A DNA stretch of 64,000 nucleotides, from NCBI GenBank assembly GCA_944548615.1, contig OX155980.1:55053903-55117902 (forward strand), in the 5' to 3' direction. A program made the position numbers and the translations under genes. The DNA comes from Micropterix aruncella (lineage: Eukaryota > Arthropoda > Insecta > Lepidoptera > Micropterigidae). The notes beneath the pieces are model-generated. The model saw only the letters and a program-made list of their open reading frames with translations. It ran no database searches and was not told where the DNA came from. Below are positions 50,051 to 62,985 of the stretch, one piece after another. Within the stretch, counting starts at the first letter, position 1. Every line of letters starts with the position of its first letter.

Positions 50051-50824
50051 GTAGATGGGCACTTAGAGTAAAATAATTGGGAAATAACGAGGATAACCTG
50101 TCGACTGTAGCCCTGCTTATAGCTGCTTATGATTTTAGTGTTTATTGTTTACATATACAGTGGTGGAAATAATTATTGCATCGGCCGTTTTTTTTGGAAA
50201 TGTTCAATTTTATACCATGATTGTGTTGAATTCACTAAATGTAGACTATTGTTTCGTTGTTTAATTAGTAATTATGTTACCTAGAAATAATTTAAGTGCA
50301 CGATCAGTTTAGAAAATTGAAAAAAAAAATGAATAAAAACATTTTTTAGTTCATAGTAAGAGAGCCATTTTTACGTGAAATAAATAATAGTATTATATTT
50401 TTATTAAGCATGAAATAAAATATATTTCTTGTTATTACTAATATTTATCAGAGAGTATTGGGACCTTTACTATGGAAAAATTCCCCACGGCGGACAAAGC
50501 TGAAACATACCTCAATTGAAAGCTTTTGACCCCTAGTTTTGCTAAGCAAAGGGGCATTATTGTAGCGTATGGGAATACCGAAATATAATTACATTAATAA
50601 TTCAGGTACGGTGATCGTATTATTTTAATGTTGTACGTATGTAAATGTTTAGTACTGTATATATTTAGTATTTACTACTGTATATATTTAGTGTTATTTG
50701 ATGACTAGCTTGATATAGCGGTTGAAGTGGCAGGCTCAAAAGGTTGTGGTTTATAATCTTGTCAAGTTAAGCAGCACTCAAGGAGGACATAAACAAATGA
50801 AAGCAGATAAACAAATATAGTCGA

Positions 50825-51290
50825 TTATTGTTCGTCATAATCTATTATTATAATATTATCCAAAAAGGCAGCTGGCATGAGGTTAACATTTTCTTCGTGT
50901 CTAGCCCAAGAGAGATAATATATCATGCTTGCGATATGCCCACAATAACCTACTGTTCGCCGTCCACGAATACACGAGCAATAGTATCCCTGCAATCCTT
51001 CATATCCATTTCGCGTGGGATCAATTAAAATATAAGTATAGTATTGTCTCAATCGCACATGCCGTAATTGGATCGGCCTCCTATGAGAGTGTTATTTTAT
51101 ATCATCTCTGGATGTCGATGCACTTCAATTGAATATTTCTCTCAAAGAATGCTGGAGCAAGGTTATGTTTTCTGCGCCGTAGCACAGATCGAGCATAAAC
51201 AACACAACGATTTGGGTTTTCCATTTCAACAAATGTCCAATCAAATGCAAAATCGTAACAGTCCAGTACAAACTATGCCAAGGTAGTCGG
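50825..51290 (-). pseudogene. SWIM-like zinc-finger fragment inside the Tc1-like element
   Basis: The minus frame reads RLRQYYTYILIDP then GYYCSCIRGRRTVGYCGHIA and YYLSWARHEENVNLMPAAFL. The CxC...CxH arrangement is a SWIM-type finger, and this ending (RTVG-C-HIAS...YLxxARH) is one I recognise from a multi-copy TE-associated protein family in arthropods and Hydra. Upstream it decays into stops. It belongs to a second element that landed in the Tc1. Confidence 0.5.
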
Positions 51291-51773
51291 TAATAATTCA
51301 AATAACGCAAAAGATAACAGGAAGGTTCAAATAACGCACTGATCGCGACGACAAACGACGAAGAACTGCGACCGAGCAATGCGCGTACGCAGCGAAACCG
51401 GTTTTTTGTTACCTACCTTCTCCTCCTTCCTACCTTGTTGACTACCTTTTCCTTTCACCTCGGAAGCCTATCGGTGCCATGCCGAACACGTTTTAAATAT
51501 TATAGCCTTTTGGAAAAACAAACATTATGATTTATTAATAAAATGGTAAGAGAAATACTAATTATGAAAATCTCATTTTCTCAGCTTTCCCATTAGTTAT
51601 GGAAATAAAAAATACACAGTGGTAAAGTCCGTAACATTATCTAAAAACTTTTATTGGTTTCGTTTGTGTCCGCTAGTATTGCAAAAGTGAGGTAAAAAGT
51701 TCCCAATGTTCTTTATGGATGTTGAGAGAAAAAAGACACTTAAAATAATATATTTTTTATTTAATTCTTATAT

Positions 51774-52875
51774 TTAGTATTTTGTGGACCCCTCTCGAGT
51801 CGCAATCACGGCTTGACAACGTGTGGGCATCGAATGGATCAATTTTTTCAAGTAATCCAAATCTATTTCATGTAGCAAATCTATTTCATGTATGCATTCT
51901 TGTAGCTCCCATTTTGATCTGGGTTTCTTATTCCCAATTTTGTCCCCAATCTTCCTCCAACAATTTTCTTTGGGGTTTAAATTTGGGCTGTTACCCGTCC
52001 ATTTCAGGGCTGTCACCTTCTTTCTTCTCATGAACTGTTGGACCTGGTGACACAAAACAAAATTTGAGATAATAATAAACAATAAACAGTTCAAAAACAA
52101 ACAAGAAAACTTGCCTTCTTGTCCCTGTGGCATGGTGCAGAGTCATCTTGGAAAGTGCAGTTTTTTACATCACCATACTGCCTTTCAATAGTTGGCAGCA
52201 AATGGTTTTCCAAGATGCTGATATATTTTTCAGCGTGCATAGTGCCTTGAATAAAGTTTAAGGAACCCACTCCTTTAGTGCTGATGCACCCCCAGACCAT
52301 TTGACCTTCAGGATGCTTTACCGTGGACACCAAACACTGAGGTACATATTCTTCGCCTTTTCTACGCCGAACAAACATTTTTCCATCAGACCCATGAAGG
52401 TTATATTTCGATTCGTCTGAAAAAATAACCTTGTCCCACATGTCTTGCGTCCAAAGAGCATGCTCTCTAGCCCACTGGAGACGTTGTTGGCGCCTTTGCA
52501 AGGTCAGAAGAGGTTTTTTCTAGGGCGGCGTGCACTCAGGCCTGCTACAATGAGTCTGTTCCAAACAGTTCTGCTGGTCACATATACTACAGAAACTTCT
52601 TCCCAGTCCCTTTTTAGTTCCACGGACGTCAATCTACGGTCTTGAAGGCATTTTCTCTTCAGAATCCTGACTTCGCCTTCAATAGAAGCTCTCTTTGGGC
52701 CACGACCCTTCACCCGTTCTATGGAACCAGTTTCCTTGAACTTTTTTAAGAATCTGGCGACTGTATATTGATTGAAACCCACCGTTAAAGAGATTTCACG
52801 TGTGGTTAGACCTTCCCTTGACAGTTCAATAAGAACGCTTTTGTTTTCAGACGTTAATTCCACTCCTTTTCCCAT
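51774..52875 (-). pseudogene. Tc1-like transposase with intron and one frameshift
   Basis: Starts MGKGVELTSENKSVLIELSR, with paired helix-turn-helix motifs (LTTREISLTVGFNQYTVARF; RLTSVELKRDW). The catalytic blocks are VIFSDESKYNL, CTFQDDSAPCH and SPNLNPKENCW. A single missing A in the A-run at 52,514-52,519 shifts the frame after RRPRK; adding one A would join it to KPLLTLQRRQQ. A 71-bp intron (52,044-52,114 on the plus scale) with a GC-AG border lies between HRDKK and VQQFMRR. With the intron out, 35 residues lie between the second Asp and the Glu. It ends at REGSTKY, stop 51,774-51,776. Confidence 0.85.
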
Positions 52876-53121
52876 TTTGTTCCACTAATTCCGCGAGTTA
52901 AAAACACGTGCTCTTTAGAGGTTATAGTCTCAAAGTGACTTTGACAGGTATTATTGAGTGTTGCCATATAAATCATACCTTTAAATGATTGTCAGGTACA
53001 TGGGGTGTTTATTGTAATAAACAATAAAATTTCTTTAATGAATAATTTCCACTCAAATTCGCTCTAAAGTGCAAAATATTAGAAAAAATCTACTGATGCA
53101 ATAATTATTTCCACCACTCTA

Positions 53122-53429
53122 CATTCAAATGCAAAAGCACAATAGAAAAAAATACTATTTAGGAATTACCGTTTTATGTTACATTTATCCGTAGTTTATA
53201 CCGTCTAAAATTAGGTATACATCTGTCTGAGCCCAGGTTAAAAAGCGCATAAATTATTTAGATAATTATGTTCCTAATATGCTAAGTAATGTGCAACCGA
53301 GCCCGCCTTGCTAGGCACTTCTGTGTTAAGGCGAGCTTACTTCCCGAGTCCTATTTGAGTGGCACGGTTGTGTTAGAACACGTATTAAGACTGTCAGCGT
53401 CACCAATATATCGTAATGTTACTAATATG
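53122..53429. other. no recognisable feature
   Basis: Anonymous sequence between the Tc1-like element and GC-rich material. Confidence 0.3.
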
Positions 53430-53640
53430 CGTATTATTATTAGGCTACGCGGTGACAGCCGGGGGGAGAAACCCCGCCCACCACCCGGGCAGTTCTAACG
53501 ACATGGGTCGTTTTATCTGCCCGGGATATTGTGCATCGACAAACTCACACGTACCAGAAGGGTATCACGTTAGGGGTTAACAAACGGAGATATGGAGGAA
53601 AATTCTCCTGGTTTCTACCCCCTGCGGCACCCCGTGAACC
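53430..53640 (-). repeat. GC-rich sequence possibly related to family G
   Basis: Contains CCGCCCACCACCCGGGCAGTTC and AACGACATGGGTCGTTTTATC, echoing GGGAGTTTTAACGATTAGTCG of family G at the same relative place. The match is loose. It lies just past the 3' end of the R1-like LINE. Confidence 0.4.
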
Positions 53641-54016
53641 GTTTATTTAATCAAAGAAATATCAACAATTCACTTATCTAACATTATGATATATACAAGT
53701 TTTAGCTTACGTACTAAAGTTATAAACAGTGTAATAAAAAAATAATTATAATGTAGTCGGGTGAATGGTAGGCGATGAGATGGTGAATCTATGCTACTGA
53801 GTGGTCCCGGGCTTCGGCTGCAAACGGCAAGGGTTTCGTCGGGGGCATCTACATCGGGTGAACCTGCAAGAAGGCACGCACCCACAGGGGCGGCTAGGTA
53901 CGTCACAATACAAAACGGACGACTTCGGGCGATGAAGCAGCCTCCGGACAGCACCGTTAAGAGGGGAGGCCCTCCCCCAGTGGAGAAGAGCTCCGCTGCC
54001 TCAAATCCTCCCAGTT
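53641..54016 (-). mobile_element. R1-like LINE 3' UTR
   Basis: GC-rich near the coding end and AT-rich towards the left, with TTAAATAAACGG (AATAAA) at its far end, consistent with a LINE 3' terminus. Confidence 0.5.
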
Positions 54017-54535
54017 TTACACCCAGTGGTCCGCAAACTCCCGGAACGCTCGGTAGCAAACCTCGCAACTTACGAGATCCACATACCAGATCGGCAGACG
54101 GCCGACGCACGTACCAACCACATCCAACATTTTTGCTCGTGCATCGTCCAGCTTAGGGCATGTCCAAATGATGTGGTCTGCGGTCTGACGACCGGAGCCA
54201 CACGGGCACCAGGAATCTTCGCTGACTCCAAAGCCAAAAAGCTTGGCCCTGAACTCACCATGACCCCCGATGTGTTGCGTGACTCTGTGGTCAAGCCGTA
54301 GAAAGTCATTTTTCATCCGCTCGGACACTGACGGAAAGAAACCACGGCCTGTACCGCCGGCATCCCACCGCCCTGCTAGACGCGTAGGCTCTCGGCCCGA
54401 ATCAAGCGGGTACTCTCCACAAACCTGGTTTCCGCCAGGTTCACCGTGAGACTGAAATAATCCATTGGCTCCTCGCGGCGTAACCACGACTTAGGCGCAC
54501 GCTCCAAACTCTCCAGATCAATCGGCTGCATCCCA
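54017..54535 (-). pseudogene. R1-like LINE RT C-terminal region
   Basis: The minus strand reads SLTVNLAETRFVESTRLIRA, then after a frameshift GRGFFPSVSERMKNDFLRLD, HIGGHGEFRAKLFGFG, and the Cys/His knuckle CPCGSGRQTADHIIWTC (C-x-C-x7-H-x4-C), then KLDDARAKML. This is the post-RT region of R1/I-type LINEs. 5'-truncated and frameshifted. Confidence 0.85.
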
Positions 54536-54742
54536 ACTAATATGCGTATGTGATAAATTATATTACCCTATGTAGGAACAGTTTATTGAGTCCGAGCGTA
54601 CATTTGCGCACACAGAATGTGCAGCGACCCAACCCCCTTCGGGGAAGCCCAGAGCGGGCACTTGCTGTTCACTGACTGAAGTATTGTAAGCCGAGGCAGG
54701 ATGTGCAGAGGCGAGAGGCGGCGGCATTTATAAACGTAATAC
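54536..54742. other. no recognisable feature
   Basis: Mixed composition; nothing named. Confidence 0.3.
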
Positions 54743-54899
54743 AAACGAATTTACTGCGTTATTTTTTTTAAAACTCGTCATTTCGGCGATGTTACGATCG
54801 CCGTTGTCCAGGGTAGACAGGTAGTCTACTCTGGACAACGGCGGTTGAAACATCGCCGAAACTTCGGTTACTACAAAATTCGAGCGGTAAAATTTGTTT
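54743..54899. mobile_element. 157-bp palindromic MITE
   Basis: AAACGAATTTACTGCG and, inverted, AACAAATTTTACCGCTCG form the ends. Inside, CATTTCGGCGATGTT...GCCGTTGTCC pairs with GGACAACGGC...AACATCGCCGAAAC around GGTAGACAGGTAGTCTAC. A partial relative is at 18,645. Confidence 0.75.
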
Positions 54900-56035
54900 T
54901 TATTCTATTTATAATGACAAACAACCTCGACAGTCTTCCGTGCAATGCATTTGTTGTACATCGATCCCACTTAACACCCTCGTTATATTAGCAATTTGCT
55001 TTAGATCATTTACATTTGGCTACCTATGTACTAATTATAATATCGAAAAACACTGTAAAATTCAGAAACTGATATTATTCTAACTCTGGAATGATAAAAA
55101 AATATATACAATATACGGAAATAAAATTAAATGAAATGTTTATAAAAAGTTTTATATATTAAAAATAGAATGAAATCGGAAAAGAATATAATAATAAAAC
55201 GCTTCATTCTTTAGAAAAGGCAAGCTTATTGCCTGCAGGCAATATTTTAAAACTAACCTATAAAAATAGAACCACATCTTAAATCAAAGACTGCTAAGAA
55301 ACTGAACAAAATCAACCATTACTTTGTGTAAATTTTAAAATATGAGATAAATGAACATGAAAACTGAAAAAATAGATTTAGAATATAAATTTCGAAATAG
55401 AATTCGGGGAGAGGCAACAGCCCTGAAATAATTTAATTGAATACGGGATAGAGCGGGTAGTCCATTGCTTTATTTTAGCGTGAAATGTCAGAGGTTATAA
55501 TAGGAGGATAGATATCACGGACCACAGGTGGAAAGTTTTTCCAGCGGAATGCGAAGCAGAGGAGACTGCCAGATCGATCTAAAGGCATTCTCTATGTCGA
55601 GCCAGCATACGAATATTTTCTAACAAAACGAATTTTCGAGTTGACCATATCGAAAACATCTGAATAGTTTTAAATATCTATTACGTACAAATGCTGATTA
55701 CATTTAATAATATTTTCTGAAGGTGATCTTTTAATATCATAGGTATGTCGTATAAATTTTGCATTTTTAAAATATTAACGACTTAATGTCTGTTGATTTC
55801 CATTTTTCGTACTTTTCCGCGTAAGCTCTTTTAATCTATCTAAAAAGGGAAAGTGTACATTTTCGTGGTACCTACCCATCTTATATCGCCCTGACAGCGT
55901 CTTTCCTCGCGCCCGCACTTATCTCTTGACATTTGACGCTAATTCCACCTTCACGTCATTGCTTCTCGTCCGAATTGATTTATCTCAACCTCGGCAGCCC
56001 TCTGCCCCGGTCGTCTAAGTAAGATTATCGAGCCT
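54900..56035. other. no recognisable gene
   Basis: AT-rich to ~55,850. The stretch 55,500-55,600 may be old LINE sequence. 55,870-56,030 is GC-richer without a frame. Confidence 0.3.
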
Positions 56036-56339
56036 CATCATCATCATCATCATCATTTATTTATTCCATAAAATCATTTCACAATACTGAGGAACATGTC
56101 AAATTTTACAATCATAATTTACCGGATGATAAAACCGCTTTGATTAATTAAAAGAAAAATTTTTATTGTAATCAGAGGAGATTACTTAAAAATAGTCAAA
56201 TATACAAAATAATCAATAATCAAACAAATAATAATCAATACCATAAAAAGAAAAATTCTGAAACATGCGTAATTAAAAACAATGTCAATAAAATCTAAAA
56301 CTTAGTTCGAAAGTATAGTCATAATATGGTTATTTATAA
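56036..56339 (-). mobile_element. CR1/Jockey-like LINE 3' UTR with (ATG)n tail
   Basis: On the minus strand the 3' end is ATTTCATAAATAAATGATGATGATG-like (plus strand 56,036-56,060 is (ATC)n), a trinucleotide tail typical of LINEs, preceded by ~280 bp of AT-rich UTR. Confidence 0.6.
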
Positions 56340-56660
56340 TCAAAGAATTGTGGACGCAATATCATAAAAGTCGTCTAGTTTGTAAAGGGCATGTTTGACT
56401 AACTGATTTTTCAAGCAGATTTTATATGCTGCCATCTCAAGTCTTTTCGTCGATGATGGCAAAGCATTGAACAATTTAAAACTAATATATAAAAATGTTT
56501 TTTGATATTTAGTCAAGCGTACTTTAGGCAATAACACATTGTGTTTATGTCGCGTATTATGGCTATGCCGGGTGGAGTGAAGCTCGCAATTGAAAAGATT
56601 CTCTTTGGCGTATAAAAGGCACTGATATATGTACATGGACGACATGGTAAGGATACCAGC
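56340..56660 (-). pseudogene. CR1/Jockey-like LINE RT C-terminus
   Basis: MYIYQCLLYAKENLFN, RHSHNTRHKHNVLLPKVRL, KYQKTFLYISFKLFNALPSS mirror the C-terminus at 42,780-43,000 (YQCLMYARQHL, HSHHTRGSSLL, KSYLYLSIKFYNLLP). 5'-truncated, open to its stop at 56,340. Confidence 0.85.
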
Positions 56661-56789
56661 TTTAATAATACCAGCCTCGTTTCATTAAGATTCATATTCA
56701 CCCCCAAATGTATATTCGCCCTTTCTGTTAGGTCATCTCACTACTATTTGCCGGTCACTAACCAAGCTTATAGGTTTCCTAAGATTTAA
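56661..56789. other. no feature
   Basis: Short link between two LINE fragments in opposite orientation. Confidence 0.3.
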
Positions 56790-57130
56790 GAGAAGAACGT
56801 ATAGGAGCATTCGAGATGTGGGCATACAAACGCATGATGTCGATATCTTGGACTGCACAAAAACGCAAATTTGGCAGACCATCAAACAGCGCAGAGCTGC
56901 ATACCCGGTTCGTACCTGTCGTGCTTAAACACGACAGGTACGACTTCCTGAATTCAATATGATGGGAAAAGTTGCAGGGAAGAAGTCCTGGGACCAGGGA
57001 TCTGGTCGTAGAAGAAAATCTTGGTTGCTTAACATTCGAGAATGGACGGGTATTACGAGTGTCGCCGAATCGTGTTGCCTGGCAATGGACAAAATAAGTA
57101 TGCAGACCTGACTGTTAACCTTCACTAGAG
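56790..57130 (+). pseudogene. RTE-like LINE RT C-terminal fragment
   Basis: Plus-strand phrases in two frames: IGAFEMWAYKRMMSISWTAQ, then MMGKVAGKKSWDQGSGRRRK and SWLLNIREWTGITSVAES. The EMWxxRRMLxISWTA...GKxxGRR..GRRRxSWLxNIREW order is typical of RTE-type RT ends in insects. Frameshifts between blocks. Confidence 0.75.
56911..56942. repeat. 13-bp-arm hairpin
   Basis: CGTACCTGTCGTG, loop CTTAAA, CACGACAGGTACG: a perfect inverted repeat inside the RTE-like remnant. Confidence 0.9.
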
Positions 57131-57414
57131 AGGCACCCTAAGAAGAAGAAAGAAACCAAGCTTAGTGAAAATTTTGAGTACAATGCCACTAAAATAAAAG
57201 GACTACGTTTAATCCTGTTCTTGCTGGAAAATGGAAAAGTGGAAAAGTTAATGCTGTTTTGTTACAAGAGTTTTGCTTACTCGTCGGTTAAAGGCAAGAG
57301 CAACTTTTTTGTTCAAAAAACAGACGATCAATCGTCTAAGTATTTTGCTTTAGTGTACAAACTTTCTATACAGCCAAGGAATTTAAAAACCCGCGCGCCT
57401 TACAAGAATATACG
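57131..57414. other. no feature
   Basis: A 97-codon plus frame from 57,221 overlaps the start of repeat G and has no recognised family. Confidence 0.3.
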
Positions 57415-58080
57415 GGGGTATCAGTCACGACGGGCGAACCCGTCACCTCAGGGAGTGATAACGACATCGAACCGTTCTATCTCCAATGGAGTGAACGTAC
57501 ACATTTGCGGATAATACAATTCACAGTCAAGCTACGCTAATGTCCCATAAGAATCCAACGCCTTGCCGAGAGGCACTGGGAAGAGATCCAGCGGGCTTAC
57601 CTAGCTCCCTTTCCTCTACTCTGGTCACAGATTCGCGGCCTCTATTTGTTGTTAGCGGTAATTCAGTTCAAATTTATCGCGGACCTTGGCGCCATTTGCC
57701 CACTTCACACGGGATCGGGTGGCCAACGGGTCGTTTCACGAGTAGCTGACATCAGATCAACAACCACCCCGCTGCTTACAAAACGTAAGATTATTTGCAG
57801 ACACACCCCACCCCCAGTTATTCGCCGGGGTGCACAGTTGATTGGCTAACGCCGTACAATACGCAAACCGCCTAGCAGCGCCCGAGGTCTTCCCTCAGAG
57901 GATCCGACCCGTGTAACGACACAGCCGTCACAAGGGGATACAGAGTCCTTTTCAGTTTTGTCCCTCTTCGGAGAGGCTACCTGATGTGAGTTAAACCGGG
58001 AGCTAGGCGACCCAAGATGACGACCAAGTCATAACAGCTCAAGCTGCACGGAACCGTTAGCTGCCGCCCTATAAGAGCAG
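57415..58080 (+). repeat. GC-rich repeat family G, long copy
   Basis: CGACGGGCGAACCCGTCACC through GGAACCGTTAGCTGC. Its first part matches 36,003 and 11,996 and its second part matches 25,381-25,745. Confidence 0.8.
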
Positions 58081-58244
58081 CCTAAACAGTACGTTATGTG
58101 GTTCTATTCTTTTAAGCTACCAATTTTCATAGCGATCGGCTGAGCGGCATAGAAGTTGATTTGCTGCAGCGCCATCGGGTGGCGATTTACAATAAAGTTA
58201 ATAGCGCAAAAATAGTATGCGTGCTCAGATGTCTATACATACAA
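58081..58244. other. no feature
   Basis: Short anonymous link. Confidence 0.3.
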
Positions 58245-58440
58245 ATTTTAGAATTGATTAAATAGATGATTATACAGTAAATAATTATAAAATCCACTTA
58301 CATCGTGACGAAGGATTCCCTTGATCGGATTCAGGAATGCTTTAGGTGTAAACGAGAATGATGAATGTCTCTCACTTGCGGAAAGAGAGAGGGTTGGGCC
58401 CATTTTACAACTATTAACGCTTACCCTATAGCTATAATAT
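58245..58440 (-). mobile_element. diverged copy of the 557-bp unit's core
   Basis: Reverse complement of the later part of the 33.3-34.9-kb units: CACTTACATCGTGACGAAGG, TGATCGGATTCAGGAATGC, CTCACTTGCGGAAAGAGAG, TTGGGCCCATTTTACAAC. No (TA)n is attached here. Confidence 0.7.
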
Positions 58441-60535
<2,095 letters not shown>

Positions 60536-60680
60536 CTGATATATTTGCTAAAATTAAGAATCTCCTATAACTCCAAGCTGCGTGATCTTCGTTCCAACCT
60601 TATTGTAAAAGTGTTATACTAAAACAAGCTATGGCGGGGGAATGTTTTGCGACAGAAATCAAATTAAATAATTTAAATGT

Positions 60681-60750
60681 TTTTTTTTCCTTTGTTACAG
60701 GTAAGCGATTCAACTTTAAGCGAAATTGAAAGTCATTTTGATGTAAGTAA
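60681..60750 (+). promoter_or_regulatory. candidate recursive splice site with 42-nt exon
   Basis: A strong pyrimidine tract and acceptor (TTTTCCTTTGTTACAG, ending at 60,700) is directly followed by GTAAGC, itself a good donor. Forty-two nt later, GAT meets GTAAGTAA, a second strong donor (60,743 on). The 42 nt are open only in frame 1 (VSDSTLSEIESHFD) and are a multiple of three. This is the layout of ratchet (recursive) splice points in long insect introns or of an in-frame microexon. Host gene not identified. Confidence 0.45.
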
Positions 60751-61440
60751 TTATGTTTCTTCAAAATATTTATATTTCTAAACGCATATGTACTCAGTGT
60801 AATGGAGTTCGTCATTTTAAAGGTTTGCAATGTAATAAATAAGCCAAATTTCAAAAAAAAAATATTTTAAGAAAATCGTTGATTATAATGTTATTAAATT
60901 TCTTAACTCCATTGTATGTTTTGACAACCCTTCTGCGCATGCGAAATACAGGTGTCGTCGATAACATTAGCGGTGAGACTAATAGCAATGTATTTACCCA
61001 TCTATAATAACATTTTTCTGTAATAGCCTGGTTGATTATAAAAACCTGCACAATGAAACCAATGATAAAAATAAAACATTTAATTGTTAGTGTCATCTAT
61101 CGCATTTTTCATGTAAATAAAATCAAAGAAATAATACGGGGATATCTGAACTTTAAGCTGTGTAATTTTTACGTATTGAATCACGTATTCCAAATAAAAA
61201 TTTACATCTTTATATAAATATTAATTAAATAATAGGAGATATGATTTATAAACTCGTGCGTTATTATATTAGGTAATATTTTACACCGTATAGGTGTTTT
61301 TGGAGCGCCATCTAAAGTGAACTGCTATACTATTATACCACATAAGCCGCCATATTGATCATAATTAGAAAAGATTTTTTGGAATTATGCCATCTACCTG
61401 TTGCTTTCCTTAGTAAAATCCTAGTTGCTAAATCTTAGCG
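60751..61440. other. no recognisable feature
   Basis: AT-rich sequence, compatible with intron. Confidence 0.3.
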
Positions 61441-61880
61441 GGGGTGGATGTTCACCTGTTGTCATGCCTTTCTTGAAATGACCTTGGGCCACTCGATCCC
61501 ATGTGGCACTACGGGCAAAGAACGCCCAGGTCCGCGATAAATTCAAACTGAATTACCGCTGTAATACAACAGGTAGAGGTTGCGTAAGCGACTTCGGACC
61601 CGTAACCAGTAGGGAGGACGGAGGTATTCTGAAGGTTAATTCCAGACGGAGATATCCTGCCAAAACTGGTAGTTAGGGGGTGAGGCTGCCCGCTGCTTAC
61701 CTTTCCCGGTGCCTCGCCGTAAGGCGTTGGTCTCTAACGGGTTGCTGGTGAACTATAGAGTAGATTGTCTTGTCCCCAAGTCTTCTACGCTCATCCCACG
61801 GCTGAAAAAACGATCTATATCTATATACCATCCTGGGGTGACGAGTTCGCTCGTTGTAGTCGACACCGCCCTTCTGCCAA
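61441..61880 (-). repeat. GC-rich repeat family G, inverted copy
   Basis: GTCCGCGATAAATTC, GTAAGGCGTTGGTCTCTAACG and TGGGGTGACGAGTTCGCTCG are the reverse complement of the 36,003 copy. About 430 bp remain, ending with the family's 5' edge at ~61,865. Confidence 0.7.
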
Positions 61881-62899
61881 ATCTTAGTATGCATAGTCTA
61901 TTATAAAGAATGATAAAACATAGCGATTACAAAAAATAAATAAAAAATCGTACGACAGATGATATATAGGTACACAATGGGTTATCAATGTACGGAATTT
62001 GTAAACATTCTAGCTGGGGTTGTAAGTAAGAACGTTTCAATGTAATCAAATCCTATTTTTAATAATTTTATCATGGATGAAAACTTTCCACGGAGGTGGA
62101 AAATTTTCCATGAAAATGGCGAAAATAAAATATTAAGTAATTAATATGCACGTGTAACAAATGTAGATAGTACTGCAAGTCGCGACCATTTCTCGCGTTA
62201 CACAAAAATGTGCCGTTGGTTAAGCCGTTCAAAGGGAAGATAAACCTGAAATCCCTTGTACGCGAGCAGATAATGCACGTCTTTTATTACTTGTGGTTCA
62301 CACACTCACACCAAGACAGCAGACTTGTGCAAGACGGTCAGGTCAGTCATTAACTCATTGTAATCAGTCAGTAGTATATCGATTCAAGGACCGATTCAAG
62401 ACCTAAGTTTTACTTTAAGGGCGATTCGGAAAAATCGGAATAACATTTTCTTTTATTTTTTTCATATAGCAATGTCCACAGAAGTGAAAACTGTGAATGA
62501 AGCTAAATCTACGCTTAATTTGTGTACTGTGCCTTTTGTTTTCCGATTACTATAAATGTAGCTTATTTCAACCATTTCAAATAATATCTACTGAGCAATA
62601 CATGCCTATCGTTAATTATATAGTACCTAGCGTTTATTTTCGTTTGAAAAGTCGAAATATTTAGCTGATATGTGTGAAATAGGCCTTATTGCTTCTGAAG
62701 ATTGACGTTCACGTCGGCGACATTGGCGTAGGTCTGATACGCGACTGTAAATTCGTTATTAATAGAATTTACCTATTTTTTATTAGAACTTATTTTTTCT
62801 ACTGTTGAGACAAAATTAGGTGTTTAGTATAATGTAATAGAAGTAATGTAATGTAATTATAATGTAGTTATAATGTAATAGAAGTAAACAAATGAAAGA
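61881..62899. other. no gene; possible acceptor and ATG
   Basis: TTTTATTTTTTTCATATAG at 62,452-62,470 is acceptor-like and is followed by CAATG and 27 open codons (MSTEVKTVNEAKSTLNLCTV). No donor is convincing. TAATGTAATGTAATT at ~62,843 resembles a LINE tail. Confidence 0.3.
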
Positions 62900-62985
62900 T
62901 GCTATTGGTCCACGATAGATTCAAACTGAATCACCGCTGAATATAGAGGGTAGAGGACGCGCAAGCGCTCCGGACAGCGAATCGA
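62900..62985 (-). repeat. GC-rich repeat family G, short fragment
   Basis: GTCCACGATAGATTCAAACTG and GAGGACGCGCAAGCG match 61,530-61,595. About 85 bp. Confidence 0.6.

Larger units (their letters stand above)
50158..53119 (-). mobile_element. Tc1-like element with 25-bp inverted ends
   Basis: The left end CAGTGGTGGAAATAATTATT and the right end match in inverted form over 24 of 25 bases. TA lies on both outer sides (50,156-50,157 and 53,120-53,121). At 2,962 bp it is about twice the usual Tc1 length. The transposase occupies the right part, and 50,450-51,700 looks like inserted foreign sequence. Confidence 0.85.
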
